64,000 nt of DNA, from NCBI RefSeq assembly GCF_000005505.3, contig NC_016133.3, positions 39,397,237 through 39,461,236 of the forward strand, given 5' to 3'. Source of the DNA: Brachypodium distachyon. Taxonomy: Eukaryota; Streptophyta; Magnoliopsida; Poales; Poaceae. Under the pieces are notes generated by a model. That model did not search any database, was not told the DNA's origin, and saw only the letters and a program-made list of their open reading frames with translations. Numbering within the stretch: position 1 is the stretch's first letter; every line of letters starts with the position of its first letter. Shown here piece after piece: positions 20,166 through 31,846 of this stretch. The position numbers and the translations under genes were made by a program.

Positions 20166-21398
20166 TACAGTTTTCTTTCTTATGGTGGTCGTCTACAGCT
20201 AATTAACTCGGTTCTTTCTTCTCCGCCTACCTATTTTATGTGCTCCCTGGTTCTTCCCCCGGGAGTTATCAAGCAGTTAGATAGGATCCGACATCAGTGC
20301 CTTTGGCGTGGTAATGATAAAGGATCCACTTGTCAGTCATTGGTAGCCTGGGAGAGGGTGTGTCAACCGAAAGGCAAAGGTGGTTTGGGCAATGTTAATC
20401 CTCAATGACAGAATGAGAGTCTGTTGCTTAAGCAGCTGCACAAGTTTTACAACCATGTTCATACTCCTTGGGTTGATCTCATTTGGGCCTCATACTATCA
20501 TGGGGTTGTTCCACATGCCACGCAGCTTTGTGGTTCGTTCTGGTGGAAATATATTATGAAGCTTTCTGACCAATTCCTGAATATTACTTCTGTCTCGATT
20601 GGCTCGGGTAGATCTGCTTTATTCTGGTCTGATAAATGGAATGGTCACCTTCTTAAGGAGGATTGGCCTCACCTATTTTCGTTCGTTGTTGATGGATTTT
20701 TATCAGTGGAGGATGTGGTGCACGCTGGGGATGTTCATCAGCTTTCCAAGCTTCCTCTGTCGCAGCAGGCGTCTGCAGAGTTGGGTGAGTTGATCGATCT
20801 TCGGCAGTCTCTTCAACTCACTGATCTTCCTGATTGTTGGGAGTTTTCTTGGGGAGCTAACTGTCTTCTAGCAAATTCTATGCTATGGGTTTCCAACACC
20901 TGATCGTGCCCAAGGTTTTCTCTTGGCTGTGGCGATCTCGGTGCACTCCCTGAGTCAAAGTTTTTGCGTGGCTTCTGCTGGTCGATCGACTCAACACTCG
21001 TGACATGCTTCGCCGACAGCATTGGATACCGGAGACGATACTCACTGTGTGCTTTGTCAGTTACGTGTGTTGGAAGACTGGCAACATCTCTTTTTCTCCT
21101 GTGCTTTTAGCCGGAGGATTTGGGCTTTCTTACAAATTGATTGGTGCTCGGGGCCGTCCGTGGACGCGGTGGTGCAAAGGACGGCAAAATCCTGATAGAA
21201 GTTGCTGCTTTTGCTTGTTGGCACATTTGGAAGCAACGTAATGGCTTGATCTTCGATGAGGATACCCCTTCTTTCCGGTCTTGGCGTGCGGCTTTTGTAC
21301 ATGATCTTTCGCTTCTGAAACATAGGTTTAGGCCAGGTCTAGTGCCTAGGTTCACTGCTTGGTTAGATTCTCTGTTGTGTGATAATTGTAATCGGTAA
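20166..21398 (+). pseudogene. LINE ORF2 C-terminal part with zf-RVT region, frameshifted
   Basis: The frame first encodes the segment after the reverse-transcriptase core: 'YGGRLQLINSVLSS', then 'QLDRIRHQCLWRG', then an in-frame TGA before 20410. It continues as 'LLKQLHKFYNHVHTPWVDLIW...GSFWWK' and '...SIGSGRSALFWSDKW'. After about 20880 the frame shifts repeatedly. The zinc-binding zf-RVT motif ('THCVLCQL' followed by 'WQHLFFSCAF') is recoverable from a different frame at about 21035-21105, and a last coding block ends at 21398. In intact LINEs this region assists target-primed reverse transcription. It is clearly a pseudogene. Confidence 0.75.
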
Positions 21399-21504
21399 TT
21401 AGGTAAGTCCCTTCTTGTTTTCTTTTATCTTTTGTACAGCCGGTGTTGGTTGATTTAATAAATTGCTGTAGGGGTTTTCCTTACAGTTTTCAGTCAAAAA
21501 AAAA
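20166..21504 (+). mobile_element. LINE (L1-type) 3' fragment with poly(A)
   Basis: It begins within ORF2, just before a frame containing 'LSYGGRLQLINSVLSS', and ends after a 3' untranslated region in a 9-base A run (21496-21504). Most of the 5' end is missing, as is usual for LINE copies. The coding part is described separately. No target duplication was confirmed. Confidence 0.75.
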
Positions 21505-22395
21505 CATGTTCGCAGTGTCGTCCAAAAGATATTTTTTGTGCTTCAGAGACGATAGCAGGAAGGCCAACCTTATTTATTGGCACCAATGCAAATTAAAAAT
21601 ACAATCTGAGCATTATTTAAAGATATTCCCATGCACTGCCTCTTATTAATATCATGTTTAGCATAGGAGTATTATTTTATGAAATACTGTGAAAGAACAG
21701 AAAACATATTTACAAATTGCATCATAATGAGTTGACCGATATACCTATACAACTAAACACTTTCTTAAGTGTTGAAAGAACAGAAAAATGGTACAAGTAA
21801 ATATTGCGTTGTACTTCATGACCAGACACATGATATGATTGGACTTTTTGCAAGATCAGCAAGCACTACTTTATAGATAGTATGTTACACAAACTTATCG
21901 CTATTAGTTCATACCAAAGGAACATGTTATCTCAATGGATTTTGAATGACATGACAATTTCAGTTGCTGGATTATTTAGCTGGTTGAGAGGTTCTAACAT
22001 GTGAAGCTGCCTTAGAAGTACTTAACAGAATTGGCAACATTTCAGCAGCAGAACCTGAAATCTTATTAGGTGCTACATTTTGTAGACAAAATTGACACTT
22101 CACCAAAAGTTGGAACATGATTATTGCAAAGAAGATAGGGCGATATATTGTTCTCTAGTGCATGATATATTGTTCTCCACATGCACAACTAAGACAACCA
22201 CACGATGCCATAAATTACCGCTTGGGCATTTCGTCAAATAGATAGCATGCATAGATAAGAAGATATGTCAATTGAAGAAGATTAGTACCTCCACGCAGCC
22301 GCACTACCTCGGCACCTCCACAGAACCTGGGGGAGAGGCACAGAAAGCAAGATCTCCAATCACACACCAGCAAACAACACCATCGAAAGACAGCT
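21505..22395. other. Unassigned AT-rich spacer
   Basis: No gene or element boundaries are recognised. The segment after about 22290 becomes GC-richer and contains short cctccac repeats. Confidence 0.4.
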
Positions 22396-23490
22396 AAGGT
22401 CCTGTTTGATACCCGTGGTTTTCAGTGGTTCTCAGTGTCTAATCCCGGCCCAGCCTAAAAACACCAGAAAACTCTATCAGGTCATTTGGCGGGCCGGTTT
22501 CGGTGTGGCTAAAACCCCAGAAAACATCGCGAGACACGTCATTTTGGGGAAAACCCGAGACACGAGTCGAGCTCGCGTTTTCTGTCGACGCCGCCGACGC
22601 GTTGCCCGCCTCTGCGCCACCGACGCCTGACTCCGCGTCGCCGTTCCCTGCCTTCGCCCGCCTCCGCGCCGCCGTCGCCTGCCTGCACGTCCTCTCCGAA
22701 CGCCTCCACGCTGTCGACCTCCTCCCCTCCGTGCGAACGTCGACCTCCTCCCTTCCGTGCAGGTCGAACTCCTCCATCTCCGCTGCGGGGCTTAGCGGCC
22801 GCGACCTCGCCGCCGCCATTACGCCTCCCCTCTCCCCTCTCTGTCTTCGACCCTACTCCGCGTTGCTGTTGACCTCGTATGTCTAACCCAATAAAGCAGA
22901 GCAGAGGACGACGTTGTTGATGACTTTTCCGGCCGGATACAGGCTGGCTTTCTCACCGGTTAGTCCCCTTTCTCATTTCTCTCCCCAGCAGCAGGTCAAT
23001 TTTGGAATCATCGAAGTTTCTTGTTGTTCTGGTAGAGGTTTGGTAGAACTTGATAAGTTGGGGAAATGTGTGTATTGAGCTGTTGTGTGGATAATTTGAC
23101 TGTGTATGAACTCCACTTTGACTGTGTTGACAGATATGCAATTTCTTCTGTAAAGTTGCAATGCCAATACGAGCATGTTGTTCATTGGGCTTTCGAAACT
23201 GGTATGGTATAGTTGTACCTGCAATTTGATGTGAAACTTGTGTCCTCTCTGGCTCTACGCATAGATGAGGTCAAAATGTTTTTATTATTATATGATCTAC
23301 CTTTTCTTTTTCTAGATATTAATTCTGTGTTCATTCGTATTATTTTGATGACACTCAAGTCTCAGAAATGGGCTACAAGTATTTTGAAGACAAAACACTC
23401 GTTTTGACCCTGTGTGCCAAATGCCACAAGTGTTTTAATTACCAAGTGTTTTCAAAGCGTTTGGGTGAATCACGTGTTTTCACCTAAACG
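22396..23490 (+). mobile_element. Possible cut-and-paste element or gene fragment, split by the CACTA insertion
   Basis: A sequence starting ggtcctgtttgatacccgtg directly follows 'taa' at about 22394-22396. This looks like a PIF/Harbinger or hAT-type terminal sequence of a unit whose other end is not in the window. At 22560-22880 there is a GC-rich, exon-like block with Ala/Pro/Ser-rich frames on both strands. No domain was recognised. The CACTA element begins at 23491, so the rest of this unit may lie beyond the window. Confidence 0.25.
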
Positions 23491-24100
23491 CACTACAGCA
23501 GAAAGTGGCTTTGCCGGGGGCAGGGGCCGCCGGCAAAGGCACATTTGCCTCCGGCAAAACCTTTGCTGGCGGCTTTTTTTCGGGGCCGCCGGCAAAGCTC
23601 GTCGGCACGGAGGACCACCGGCAAAGGAATCTTTGCCGGCGGCTTTCTCAAGGGCCCGTCGGCAAAGCCTTTGCCGGCGGCCGAAACGACGGCCTCCCGC
23701 AAAGAAAAGGAGATCACGGCATGCGGTAACGGCTGGGCCCACATGTCGGGCTTTTGCCGGTGGCCAGGGAAGAAGCCGCTGGCAAAGGATCGGCACGTGG
23801 CACGCCGCGTGCTGGCCACGCGTGCCACAGCTGGGCCCACATGTCGGGCCTTTGCTAGCGGCCAGGGAAAAAGACGCCGGCAAAGGCCCGACACGTGGCA
23901 CGCCGCGAGCTGGCCGCGCGTGCCACGGCTGGGCCCACATGTTGCGCCTTTGCCGGCGGCCAGGGAAAAAGCTCCCGACAAAGGGGGGGGGGGCTTTGCT
24001 GGTGGCCAGGGAAAAAGCTGCCGGCAAACGTGCCCCGCAGGCAGCACAGGCAGCCGCCACGTGGCAGCTTTGCCGAAGGTGGCCGCCGGCAAAGAGGCAC
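23491..24100. repeat. CACTA subterminal repeats
   Basis: The motif ctttgccggcggc and its reverse complement gccgccggcaaag recur many times in both orientations, together with longer units such as 'ggccagggaaaaag' and 'gctgggcccacatgt'. In En/Spm-type elements such arrays are binding sites for the element's DNA-binding protein. The GC-rich periodicity creates long overlapping ORFs in several frames that are not genes. Confidence 0.9.
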
Positions 24101-24519
24101 AACACATTTTTTTAAATTTATTTTCTCTTTATCCTAGCAATTAAAATCATATATAACACGACATCTCATTTCAAATCATTTCAAATAGCACAACACATAC
24201 AAACCATAGACGCGACCATTTCACATCACAAGCATACATCTCACAAGTCCAAAACATCACATATATATGTCACGACATAATATTACAAGTGTTCGTCTCA
24301 CAAGATTGCAACATATTACAACTGTTCATCCGCCAAATATCCATATATACATGAAAAGAAAGAAGAGAGTGACTCGGGAACCTTTTACATCCACCATCCA
24401 TTAATCCTTGGACATGTACCAATATAAACCTATGAAATAGAGTTGGAATTGCACAATTAAAAACAAAATAAGGCATTGAAGTGACAAACGTCGAATTTGA
24501 AGGGGAAACTAGCCATTTG
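24101..24519. other. CACTA interior, non-coding
   Basis: AT-rich sequence between the subterminal repeats and the minisatellite. It has 'acaacacat' and 'catcacaa' words and no supported gene. Confidence 0.4.
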
Positions 24520-24987
24520 ACTCCAAAATGGTGACCTGGTCGCATGCAAGAGCATTAGCTTGGCCAAGAGGCTCAATTTTGCTTCAAAATGGTGTCTTGG
24601 TGGCATTTATGAACCATTTAGCCAACATTGCACCATTTTGGAGCAAAATGAGCCTCTTGGACTCCAAAATGAGCCATAAAAGGGCCATTTGGCTCATAAT
24701 TGCCACCATGGCACCATTTTGTGCCCAAGAGGCTCAATTTGGTCCAAAATGGTGACTTGGTGGCATTTATGCACCACTTAGCCAGCATTACACCATTTTG
24801 AAGGAAAATGAGCCTCTTGGGCTCCAAAATGAGCGATAAGGCTCATAATTGCCACCATGGCACCATTTTGTGCCCAAGAGGCGCATTTTGCTCCAAAATG
24901 GCCCAAAAATGGCACCAAGGCACCATTTTGGAGGCAGTATGGCTCATTTGGCTCCAAAATATTGCCTTGGTGGCATTTTGGAGCCAA

Positions 24988-25150
24988 ACCTTTTGTCCCG
25001 CCCATTGTAGCACGTGTGTCGCCTAGGGCATAAGGGGCATGATGACCTGGCCTCATCCTCTCCTTCCTCCGGCTTAACACCGGCGGTCTGTTCAGGGTTC
25101 CAAACTCATAGTGGCAACTGAACACGAGGGTTGCACTCGTTGCGAGACTT
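24988..25150 (-). pseudogene. Plastid 16S rRNA gene fragment (nuclear plastid DNA)
   Basis: On the minus strand this reads as the plastid 16S region around E. coli positions 1100-1260. It contains the 'gcaacgagtgcaaccctcg' segment, then 'gtttggaaccctgaaca', then 'aagccggaggaagg', then 'catgccccttatgccc' and 'gacacacgtgctacaatg'. Several differences from a functional gene are visible; for example, the invariant gcaacgagcgcaaccc has a g>a change, seen from this strand as 'gagtgcaacc'. It is a fragment of about 163 bp, not a functional rRNA gene. It resembles plastid rather than plant mitochondrial rRNA in the 'ctcgtgttcagttgcca' stretch. Confidence 0.85.
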
Positions 25151-25325
25151 ATTGGGTATTTTGGTTTGACACTGCTTCACGCCCAAAAAGAAGGCAGCTA
25201 CGTCTGAGCTAAACTTGGATATGGAAGTCTTCTTTCGTTTAGGGTGAAGTAAGACCAAGCTCATGAGCTTATTATCCTAGGTCGGAACAAATTAGTTGAT
25301 AAGTGATAGGATCCCTTTTTTGACG
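25149..25325 (+). other. Plastid 16S-trnI spacer fragment (nuclear plastid DNA)
   Basis: From 'cttattgggtattttggttt' through 'gacactgcttcacgccc', 'agctacgtctgag', 'gaagtcttctttcg' and 'gagcttattatcctaggtcg', this matches my recollection of the spacer just downstream of grass plastid 16S rRNA. It lies in opposite orientation to the adjoining 16S fragment, so the pair is not collinear with the plastome. The junction at about 25149 shares the bases 'ctta', as in end-joining at short homology. The spacer identity is from memory and should be confirmed by alignment. Confidence 0.68.
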
Positions 25326-25639
25326 CCCAAAAATGGCACCAATGCACCATTTTGGAGCCAAATGAGCCATCTTGGCTCCAAAATGGTGCCTTGGTGGCAA
25401 ATATGGCTCATTTGGCTCCAAAATGCCAAGATGGCTCATTTGGCTCCAAATTGGTGCCCTGGTGGCATAAATGAGTCAAATGCCCAAAAATGCCACCAAG
25501 GCACCATTTTGGAGCCAAGTGAGCCCTCTTGGCTCTAAAAGGGAATCTATGTCACTATGTGATGCTAGTTTACGCAGTTCTACACGTGGAGACAAGAAAG
25601 TAAGTTTTCAAAACAACGGATCTCGAGATGAGACAAGTT

Positions 25640-27997
25640 TGTGGCAACTTACCCGAGTCAGTGCCTAGGAGCAGGTGACTGGCCAGGAGGGTTGCCTCCA
25701 GCAAGGCTTGCATGTGAAGAAGGGTCATTCGAGCTACGGCCGGATTGATGTTGTTGCATAGATGATTAGGCATTGACCCCAACCCTCAACGAAAGCAAGA
25801 AAAGTCATGAATGGAGATTGAAATGTTTCGAGTGAACTCACCGGAGTCTATGGAGAAGGCTGTGGAGCATGCTCAATCTGGAGATTGACAAACGCCAAGT
25901 CGAACGGCGGTGGTGCTGTAGGCGGCTCTTGAGAGGCGGCGGCGAGGTACGGCTGCATATTGAAAAGACAAAGAGTTGCAGTTACGGAACTAATACCACG
26001 CTTTCTTGGTTATTATGTGCGTAAACATACCCTAAGGCGGTCGTATTGAGCCCTCGGTGCGGCCTGCATTTGAGCCTGGACCTGAGCCTACATCTGAGCC
26101 TGGACCTGAGCCGCCACCTGAGTCTGGATCTGAGCATCCTGAGCCTGCCTCTGAGCCTCCATCTGAGCCTGCACCTGAGCCACCACCATACTCTCCACCT
26201 CCTGCAATGCCGTTACAAGTTCATTGTCGTTACAATGAAATGCGAAAAGACACGAGCTGGTGAATGAAGAACAACTAACCTGCTGTGAGAACTGCCGTGC
26301 ACCTGGACGACTGCGTATACTAGCACTTGAGCTCGTGGAAGTAGCCTTCAGGTGAGGTAGGCTGGGAATGGTGCTCGGATCAATGGTTTCGTTCCCGAAG
26401 ACCAGCCTACCGTGCTTCATGCCTCCTCCCGCCCTCACGACCACTTCCACATCCAGGTCATGCTGGCTAGGATCAGCCCCGGGGCCGTGCACCTCCTCAA
26501 ACACCTCCGCGTAGCCTGTGACCTTGGCATGGTCAGCCGGGGTGGCGTAGGCTTCGGGCGGGGCGTTCGCACTGTACTCCGACACGGTGCTCGCCTTTCC
26601 CCTAAGGGCGCAGTCAACGGTCGTGAAACTGGTGAGGCGATCTTTATCCGGATGAGCCTTCGTCCGAAACAACAAGCAACAACAAGATAGTTAGGGGTGA
26701 GGCTCGCACATGAAGATCTTTTTGGGAGAAAACACATACATAGTTGTTGATGTAGCCGTGCAGGTTCACGCTCTCTTGATGGTGTATTCCGCTTGGGTTC
26801 GCCAACCTCCTCTCCCTAAGGAGCCCGTGAGTCTCCACGTACTCCGGGCTGCACCACGAGTCCACCAGTGCCTTCCAGGCATTTAAGTGCGAGACGCACC
26901 AGTGCGGAGAAACCTAAATGAACAATTACAAGCCCAAACACGAGGAAGTTAAGCGTTAGCCCTTATTAAGCAAGGAAATACACTTTATTTAACTTTACCT
27001 GCATGTACTGTTCGTGCTCGAGATGTGTCACGATACATTGTGCCTTGTCCAATTTCTGTTTCTTCACTTCGACATAGTACTTCCTCACGGCGTAGACACA
27101 CGCGTGATAGAACATCTCGAACAATGCCTTCTTCACACTTGCCTCAAAGTGTCGTGCAATTGTTGCATCATCAATGCCTTCCGCCAGCTTGAAGAACCGT
27201 TGCAATTAGACAAATCGGATCCATTCATGAGTTATATATTTTGCATTGTAATTGTTTTGAATAATGTATGCATTGTGCGAAGGCGACTTACCCAAAATTC
27301 TCCCTTCACCCACTCGGCTTTGTTCGCATACACCACATTCTCTCTATCTTGAAAGTCCGTTTGGGCCACGTAGTGTGCCCATGTCCGGGCTACCTCTGGC
27401 TCCTCCTTTCCTTCAAGAAGAACCATGCTAGGGAAGTGGTCCTTGAGGAGGACGCCAAGCACAGCCTTGGGTTGCATCGTAAAACACCCGGGTGCAACAA
27501 CCACCCAGTCCCTGCACAAGGATAAGACAAGTCAATTGCAGTTAATAAATGAAACAACAATTTGATGTAAACTGAATTCTAGGATCAAGAAAGGTACATC
27601 TTGGCTGTTGGACGAATGACCAGCTTCTCAGCTTCACAAGAGGGCCGCTTGGTGGGGAGACGAGTAGGACCACGCTGGTACACTTTGTTTGTACCAGAGC
27701 TGGAGGCAGCCCTGCCGAGTCTCCTGCGGAGGTACCAACAGAGTGATCCTGCAGCTCGTCCTCACCAAAGTCCCCCGCCTCCATCTCCATCTCCCTCACC
27801 TCCTCCTGAATCTCCTCCTCCCTGTCATCCTCAGGATCGTACAGTGGATCGAGTGGCGGCGGGGAGGGAGAGGGCTCCCTCCTGGCTTTGCCCTTTGCTT
27901 TATGTGCAACGGTCTTCTTCGGGGGTTTTGCCTTCACTTTAGGCGGAGGGTATAGCTCTTCGACACGCCTCTGAGAGGTACTACGCCCGCCCACCAT
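25640..27997 (-). pseudogene. CACTA ORF1 (Transposase_24-like protein), multi-exon, disrupted
   Basis: The start ATG is at 27997 ('MVGGRSTSQRRVEEL'). Exon 1 encodes a basic, Pro-rich N-terminus and an acidic block 'DPEDDREEEIQEE', then shifts frame before 'GPTRLPTKRPSCEAEKLVIRP'. Further exons lie at about 27519-27290 ('DWVVVAPGCFTMQPKAVLG', 'NKAEWVKGEFW'), 27205-27000 ('EGIDDATIARHFEASVKKAL'), 26920-26745 ('WCSPEYVETHGLLRERRLAN') and 26680-26290. The order and motifs match the ORF1 protein of grass CACTA elements. A Gln-rich coiled region (26250-26045, repeats of 'AQVQAQM') contains an in-frame TAG at 26085-26087. A later exon (about 25950-25855) also has a TAG. At least these two stops and one frameshift make it non-functional. 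Exon ends are approximate. Confidence 0.75.
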
Positions 27998-27999
27998 TG

Positions 28000-28330
28000 T
28001 TCAATCACCTGCCATGAGGAAAAGTGAACAAGTTAGTACGGATTATACAAGTAGATGCAAATAAATGAAACAACAATTTGATATAAACAAATGAAACAAC
28101 TTGATGTACAATACAAGTAAAATTGAGATTCAACGAACTAACTAATTAAGTAGGACGGATTATATAAGTAGATGCAAACAAATGAAACAACATCTTGATG
28201 TAAATAAAAGAAACACCAACTAAATGTAAACAAATGAAATAACTTGATGTACAATACAGTAAAGTTAGGATTCAACGAACTAACTAATTAAGTAGGACGG
28301 ATTACAACTTGATGTAAACAAAAGAAACAA
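28000..28330. repeat. AT-rich tandem repeat between the two CACTA genes
   Basis: A segment containing 'acttgatgtacaatacaag', then 'attcaacgaactaactaatt', then 'aagtaggacggatta' appears at about 28097-28165 and again at about 28244-28305. Shorter 'aaatgaaacaac' words are repeated between. It probably holds the 3' ends or promoter regions of the two minus-strand genes. Confidence 0.65.
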
Positions 28331-28678
28331 CTAAGTATGGGCATGTGGATTGTAGTCTTCTTCATCGGGATCAACTAGAAGAGCCGCATCAAGATCACTC
28401 TCAACATCACTATCAACATTGGCCTGTTCCTCATCGTCGTCGTCACCATCACCATCAACCTCGTCACCTTCACCGTCATTGTCTACTTCCATGCTCGGAG
28501 AATCGGTATACTGTACCATGAAATCACTTGTGTCCCCGCCAGCTTCTTGGAAAAACTCGTCACCAGGCTCTCGTTGCAGCAGATAATCTTGGTCGTTTGG
28601 TTCTGGTAGTTTACCATGTGGCTGCATGTGGTACACGACATCCAAACCCTGAAGGCGAGCCACTTTAGTGCACGGGTA
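28331..28678 (-). pseudogene. CACTA TNPD-type transposase, C-terminal part (separated by gypsy A)
   Basis: This is the last exon's end. It continues directly from the DUF4216 region at 59987: joining at the GGGTA duplication reconstitutes an open frame. It encodes 'TKVARLQGLDVVYHMQPHG' and 'PNDQDYLLQREPGDEFFQE', then an Asp/Glu-rich tail, ending at the stop codon 28331-28333. An acidic C-terminus is usual for this family. The ORF that appears to begin at 28756 is an artefact that starts inside the LTR. Confidence 0.85.
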
Positions 28679-29553
28679 TGTCGCACCAGTGGCACCCGGG
28701 GTACCACCGCTGCATGACGCGTGGTCCACCTCGCTTGCCCCCCGGGAGGATCGCACCTCGGGCAGCTCCGCACAAGCTGCCCAGCAAGTCGCCAGCCCGG
28801 CAGGGCTAGCGGGGCTGCGGGGGTTGCCTAGAAGGGCAGCAGGAGAAATCCCGCCTGGTAGCTTCCCGGGAAGTTTACTTGCCGGGAGGGTGTTCCCGGG
28901 CGCAAGTGTCCGTTACAAGAGCAGGAGCAACAGCGGCACCATGTGGCCGCTCGGCGGGCGCGCTACGCATAGGATTCATCAGGACGAGGACTGAAGCACA
29001 CACCAGCATTAAATGCTCCGACCAAAAGGGGATTCCCCATCCTTTCAGCCTACAGTGACCTGCCTGGGGTAAATTTCAGGCGCCTAGACCCCTAGATGCA
29101 GGGCTACCTAGTCTGCATGCAAGCCAGCGCGCCGAGCGGGAGCTGCCCTGGCTCTCTGCTCGCCATTTGTCACCCATGCACCATGGCACCTGTGGCATCC
29201 CCTTCAGTATAAAAGGAGGACCCCTGCCAACGGTCAAAGGGTTCGGTTCGTTCAGACTCACGCTAGCACAGGCCAAAAACAGCAAGTAGTACTTAGCCAG
29301 AAAGAGAGCACCCAGGGACTCTCCCCGGCAACCCGTAAACCCAAGTTCACAGGCTAATAACGAACTCAGAAGCAGGACGTAGGGTTTTACACCTCAGGGT
29401 GGCCCGAACCTGGGTAAACGATCTCGTGTACATTGTGCTCTGACGCTTCGCATTGGTCTCGCCGGCGACTGCCGGGACGATCCCCGTCGCCCACTGCCGA
29501 ACCTCAAAGGGGGTGCCCAAGCAGCCCCGGTGTCTGAGCCCCGTAATACGACA
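28679..29553 (+). repeat. Gypsy A 5' LTR (875 bp)
   Basis: Starts tgtcgcaccagtggcacccg and ends ccgtaatacgaca. A TATA box gtataaaagg lies at 29208-29217. An R-like region contains 'gacgtagggttttacacc' (about 29376). It is followed by 'tttgatgtgccaggtagggg', which occupies the primer-binding position; the tRNA is not assigned. Compared with the 3' LTR it has an extra 47 bp at about 29090-29137. Confidence 0.9.
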
Positions 29554-29662
29554 TTTGATGTGCCAGGTAGGGGCGCGCGCGAGGAGAGCTTCCTGGTGGC
29601 CGCCGGCGCCATCGTCTACGACAGCATCGGCCTCGTCTATTCTAACAGCGGATCCAGTCGCC

Positions 29663-31846
29663 ATGCCTCCTAAGCGGGCTGGTGACTCCAGGATCGACCC
29701 GCGTGAAGCCTCAGCAGCACACACGCGATCGCACGACGCGCAGCCCGCATCGCGGGCTCAGGAGAACCCTGAGCCCTCTCAGGCGCAGCAGTCACAGCTG
29801 CCGCCCCCACCTCCTCGGCCGTCGGCGGACAACCAGCCGAGGGGGCCAGCGGCTCCCAGCACCGGACCCAGTTGCGGGAGCGTCCACGGCGCAGCCCCCG
29901 CCGGCTAGCGAGTTGAATCGTGGGCCGGAGACGCGCAGCGGCAGCTGCGCCATGAGCACACCACGTCGCGAGCGACGCCGACGTGGTCGCACCCCACTCA
30001 CCCGGGTGTGCCGGGGGATAGGGCGGAGGGCAGCTGGTCGGAGAATCGACTGCCCCCAGCCCAAACCCCGGCAGAAGCCATCATTGCCACGCGGGTCATG
30101 GTGCGGTACGAGCCGCAGCAGAGCATGCCGACACACGAAGCATGGAGCGCGGAGCTGGATGCGCTCCTCGCGCTCGCCGCCCCGCAACTGCAAGGCGAGG
30201 GCGCCCCGGCAGGCTCAGTCTGCGGGCAGAACCCGGGACGCAGAGACGCACCCCGCGCCTTTTGGCAGGGAGAAAGCCCTCCCCCGCAAGGAGGGCAAGG
30301 AGGCAGGGATCCCGAGGGGTCCTCGAATTCTTCACAAACTGTCACACGGGGTGACGCGCGTGGCGTCTTGAACGCCCGCCAACAGGAGGATCTCCATCAG
30401 CGCCTGGAGCGCCGACGCCGGCACGACGTAGAGCGCCAGCGCCCAGAGGAGCAGGAGGATGCTCCCATGGGTGCCGAGGATGGCTGCACCGCGTTCACCC
30501 GCGAGCTGCGGCGGGTGACATGGCCCCACAAGTTCCGAGCGCCGGCGCTAGGGACGTACGACGGGACCGTGAACCCGAAGGATTTTCTCCTGACATACAC
30601 GTTGGGGATGCACGCCATCGGCGCCGACGACAAGGTCAGGGCCAACTGGTTCCCGATGGTCCTCAAGGGATCGGCGAGAACTTGGCTGCTCAACCTGCCT
30701 GCCGGGTCCATAGCCACTTGGGCAGACCTGCGCGAGCAGTTCGTGAGTGCATTCCCGGGCGGCTACAAGCGCCCGGAAACCATGGCGGAGCTGCACAATG
30801 TGGTGCAGAAGCCGGGAGAGACACTGCGGAGCTTCGTCAACCGCTTCTCCAGCCTCTCCTACTCCATCCCGAAGGCGGAGGCTGCCGCCATCGTCAACAC
30901 CTTCGCCATCAACGTCCGTGACCCCAAGATGCGGGAGAAGCTGAGCACGCATCGGATCCGGACGACACAGGATCTCTACTCCCTGGCGCACAAGTGGGCC
31001 ATGGCCGAGGAAGGGCGCTTGGTGCCCGAGCTTGCCGCTAAGGCTGCCGCAAGCCCATCTGAGGGTTCGCAGAAGAACGGCCCTCGGAAGCGTAACGGGA
31101 AGCAAGTCCTCGCCGCGGAGTCGGGGGCTGTCGCGAGGCCTGCGAAAAAGGCCTCATCCGGTGGCGGGTCCGGCGGCAAGCCAGGCGACGCGCCGCGTCG
31201 CCCCATCCACGCCAACGCCTCCCACGATGCACAGGATTGCCGCATCATGCAAGGGGACAAGCAGAGGCGCGAGCAGCGCCACGAGGAACGCCGAGCGGCC
31301 GGCGCCTGCTTCAACTGCGCGACATCGGGCACCTCTCCCGGGACTGCCCGAACGACCCCAGAGCGGGGCCGAAGCCTGCTGGTGGGGGCGCCGGCAGGGA
31401 GGAAGCCCAGGGAGGATGCGGCCAGGCCCGTGCCGGCAGGGAGCGCCCTCCTCGGGGATGAGACAAGGGCTCGTGCTGAGGAGCAGCGTGAGTCTGATTG
31501 CAGCGCGGGCGACGAGCCCGGCTTCCTGGAGCCCCACAGCATCGCCTGCATTCATGGGGGAGCTTACGCTCTCTCATCCCACGCCGCGGTAAAGCGCCTC
31601 ACCCAGGAGGTGTGTGCACTGCTGCCGGATGCGGAGGCGCAACAACCGCTTAAGTGGTCGCATGTGCCGATCACTTTCAGTGCCGATGATCACCCAGCCC
31701 GGCAGCTGGGTTCAGGGGTGTTACCCTTTGTGGTCTCACCGATCATCAACAACGTGACGATGACCAAGGTGCTGGTGGACAACGGAGCGGGGCCGAACCT
31801 CCTGTCCGCCAGGTTAATGGAGAAACTTCAGCTGCCGCTGGAGTAG
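29663..31846 (+). pseudogene. Gypsy A gag and protease, disrupted
   Basis: The likely start is the ATG at 29663 ('MPPKRAGDSR'), which is shared with gypsy B. The frame is lost and regained by indels, and the longest open part is 30008-31846. The capsid-type retrotransposon gag domain is clear ('FRAPALGTYDGTVNPKDFL', 'GSARTWLLNLPAGSI', 'FVSAFPGGYKRPETM'). The CCHC zinc knuckle is destroyed by a 1-base loss around 31315; gypsy B has the intact 'CFNCGDIGHLSRDCP' here. The frame is recovered further on. The aspartic protease motif is 'VTMTKVLVDNGAGPNLLS'. A TAG at 31844-31846 ends the frame where the related sequence implies Gln. The product would package RNA and process the polyprotein. Confidence 0.85.

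Larger units (their letters stand above)
24520..25540. repeat. Degenerate minisatellite 'ccattttgg / ccaaaatgg' interrupted by plastid DNA
   Basis: Two blocks (about 24520-24987 and 25326-25540) are built from short units such as 'gcaccattttggagc', 'caaatgagcc', 'cttggctccaaaatgg' and 'ccttggtggcat'. Units occur in both orientations, so the array is rich in potential hairpins. It separates the subterminal repeats from ORF1. The two blocks share the same vocabulary and were probably continuous before the organellar segment (24988-25325) was inserted. Confidence 0.75.

Noticed and set aside
23414..24144. Overlapping ORFs of about 200 codons on both strands
   Set aside because: They arise from the GC-rich subterminal repeats of the CACTA element, which stay open in several frames. 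The sequence is repetitive and has no domain.
24988..25150. Functional rRNA gene
   Set aside because: Only about 160 bp of 16S is present, with substitutions at normally invariant positions, embedded in repeats; it is a transferred fragment.
24520..25540. CRISPR-like array
   Set aside because: Repeats are degenerate, without constant-length spacers, and occur in both orientations in a plant transposon; this is a minisatellite.
28331..28756. ORF apparently starting at 28756
   Set aside because: The first 26 codons are LTR sequence of gypsy A. Only 28331-28678 belongs to the CACTA gene.
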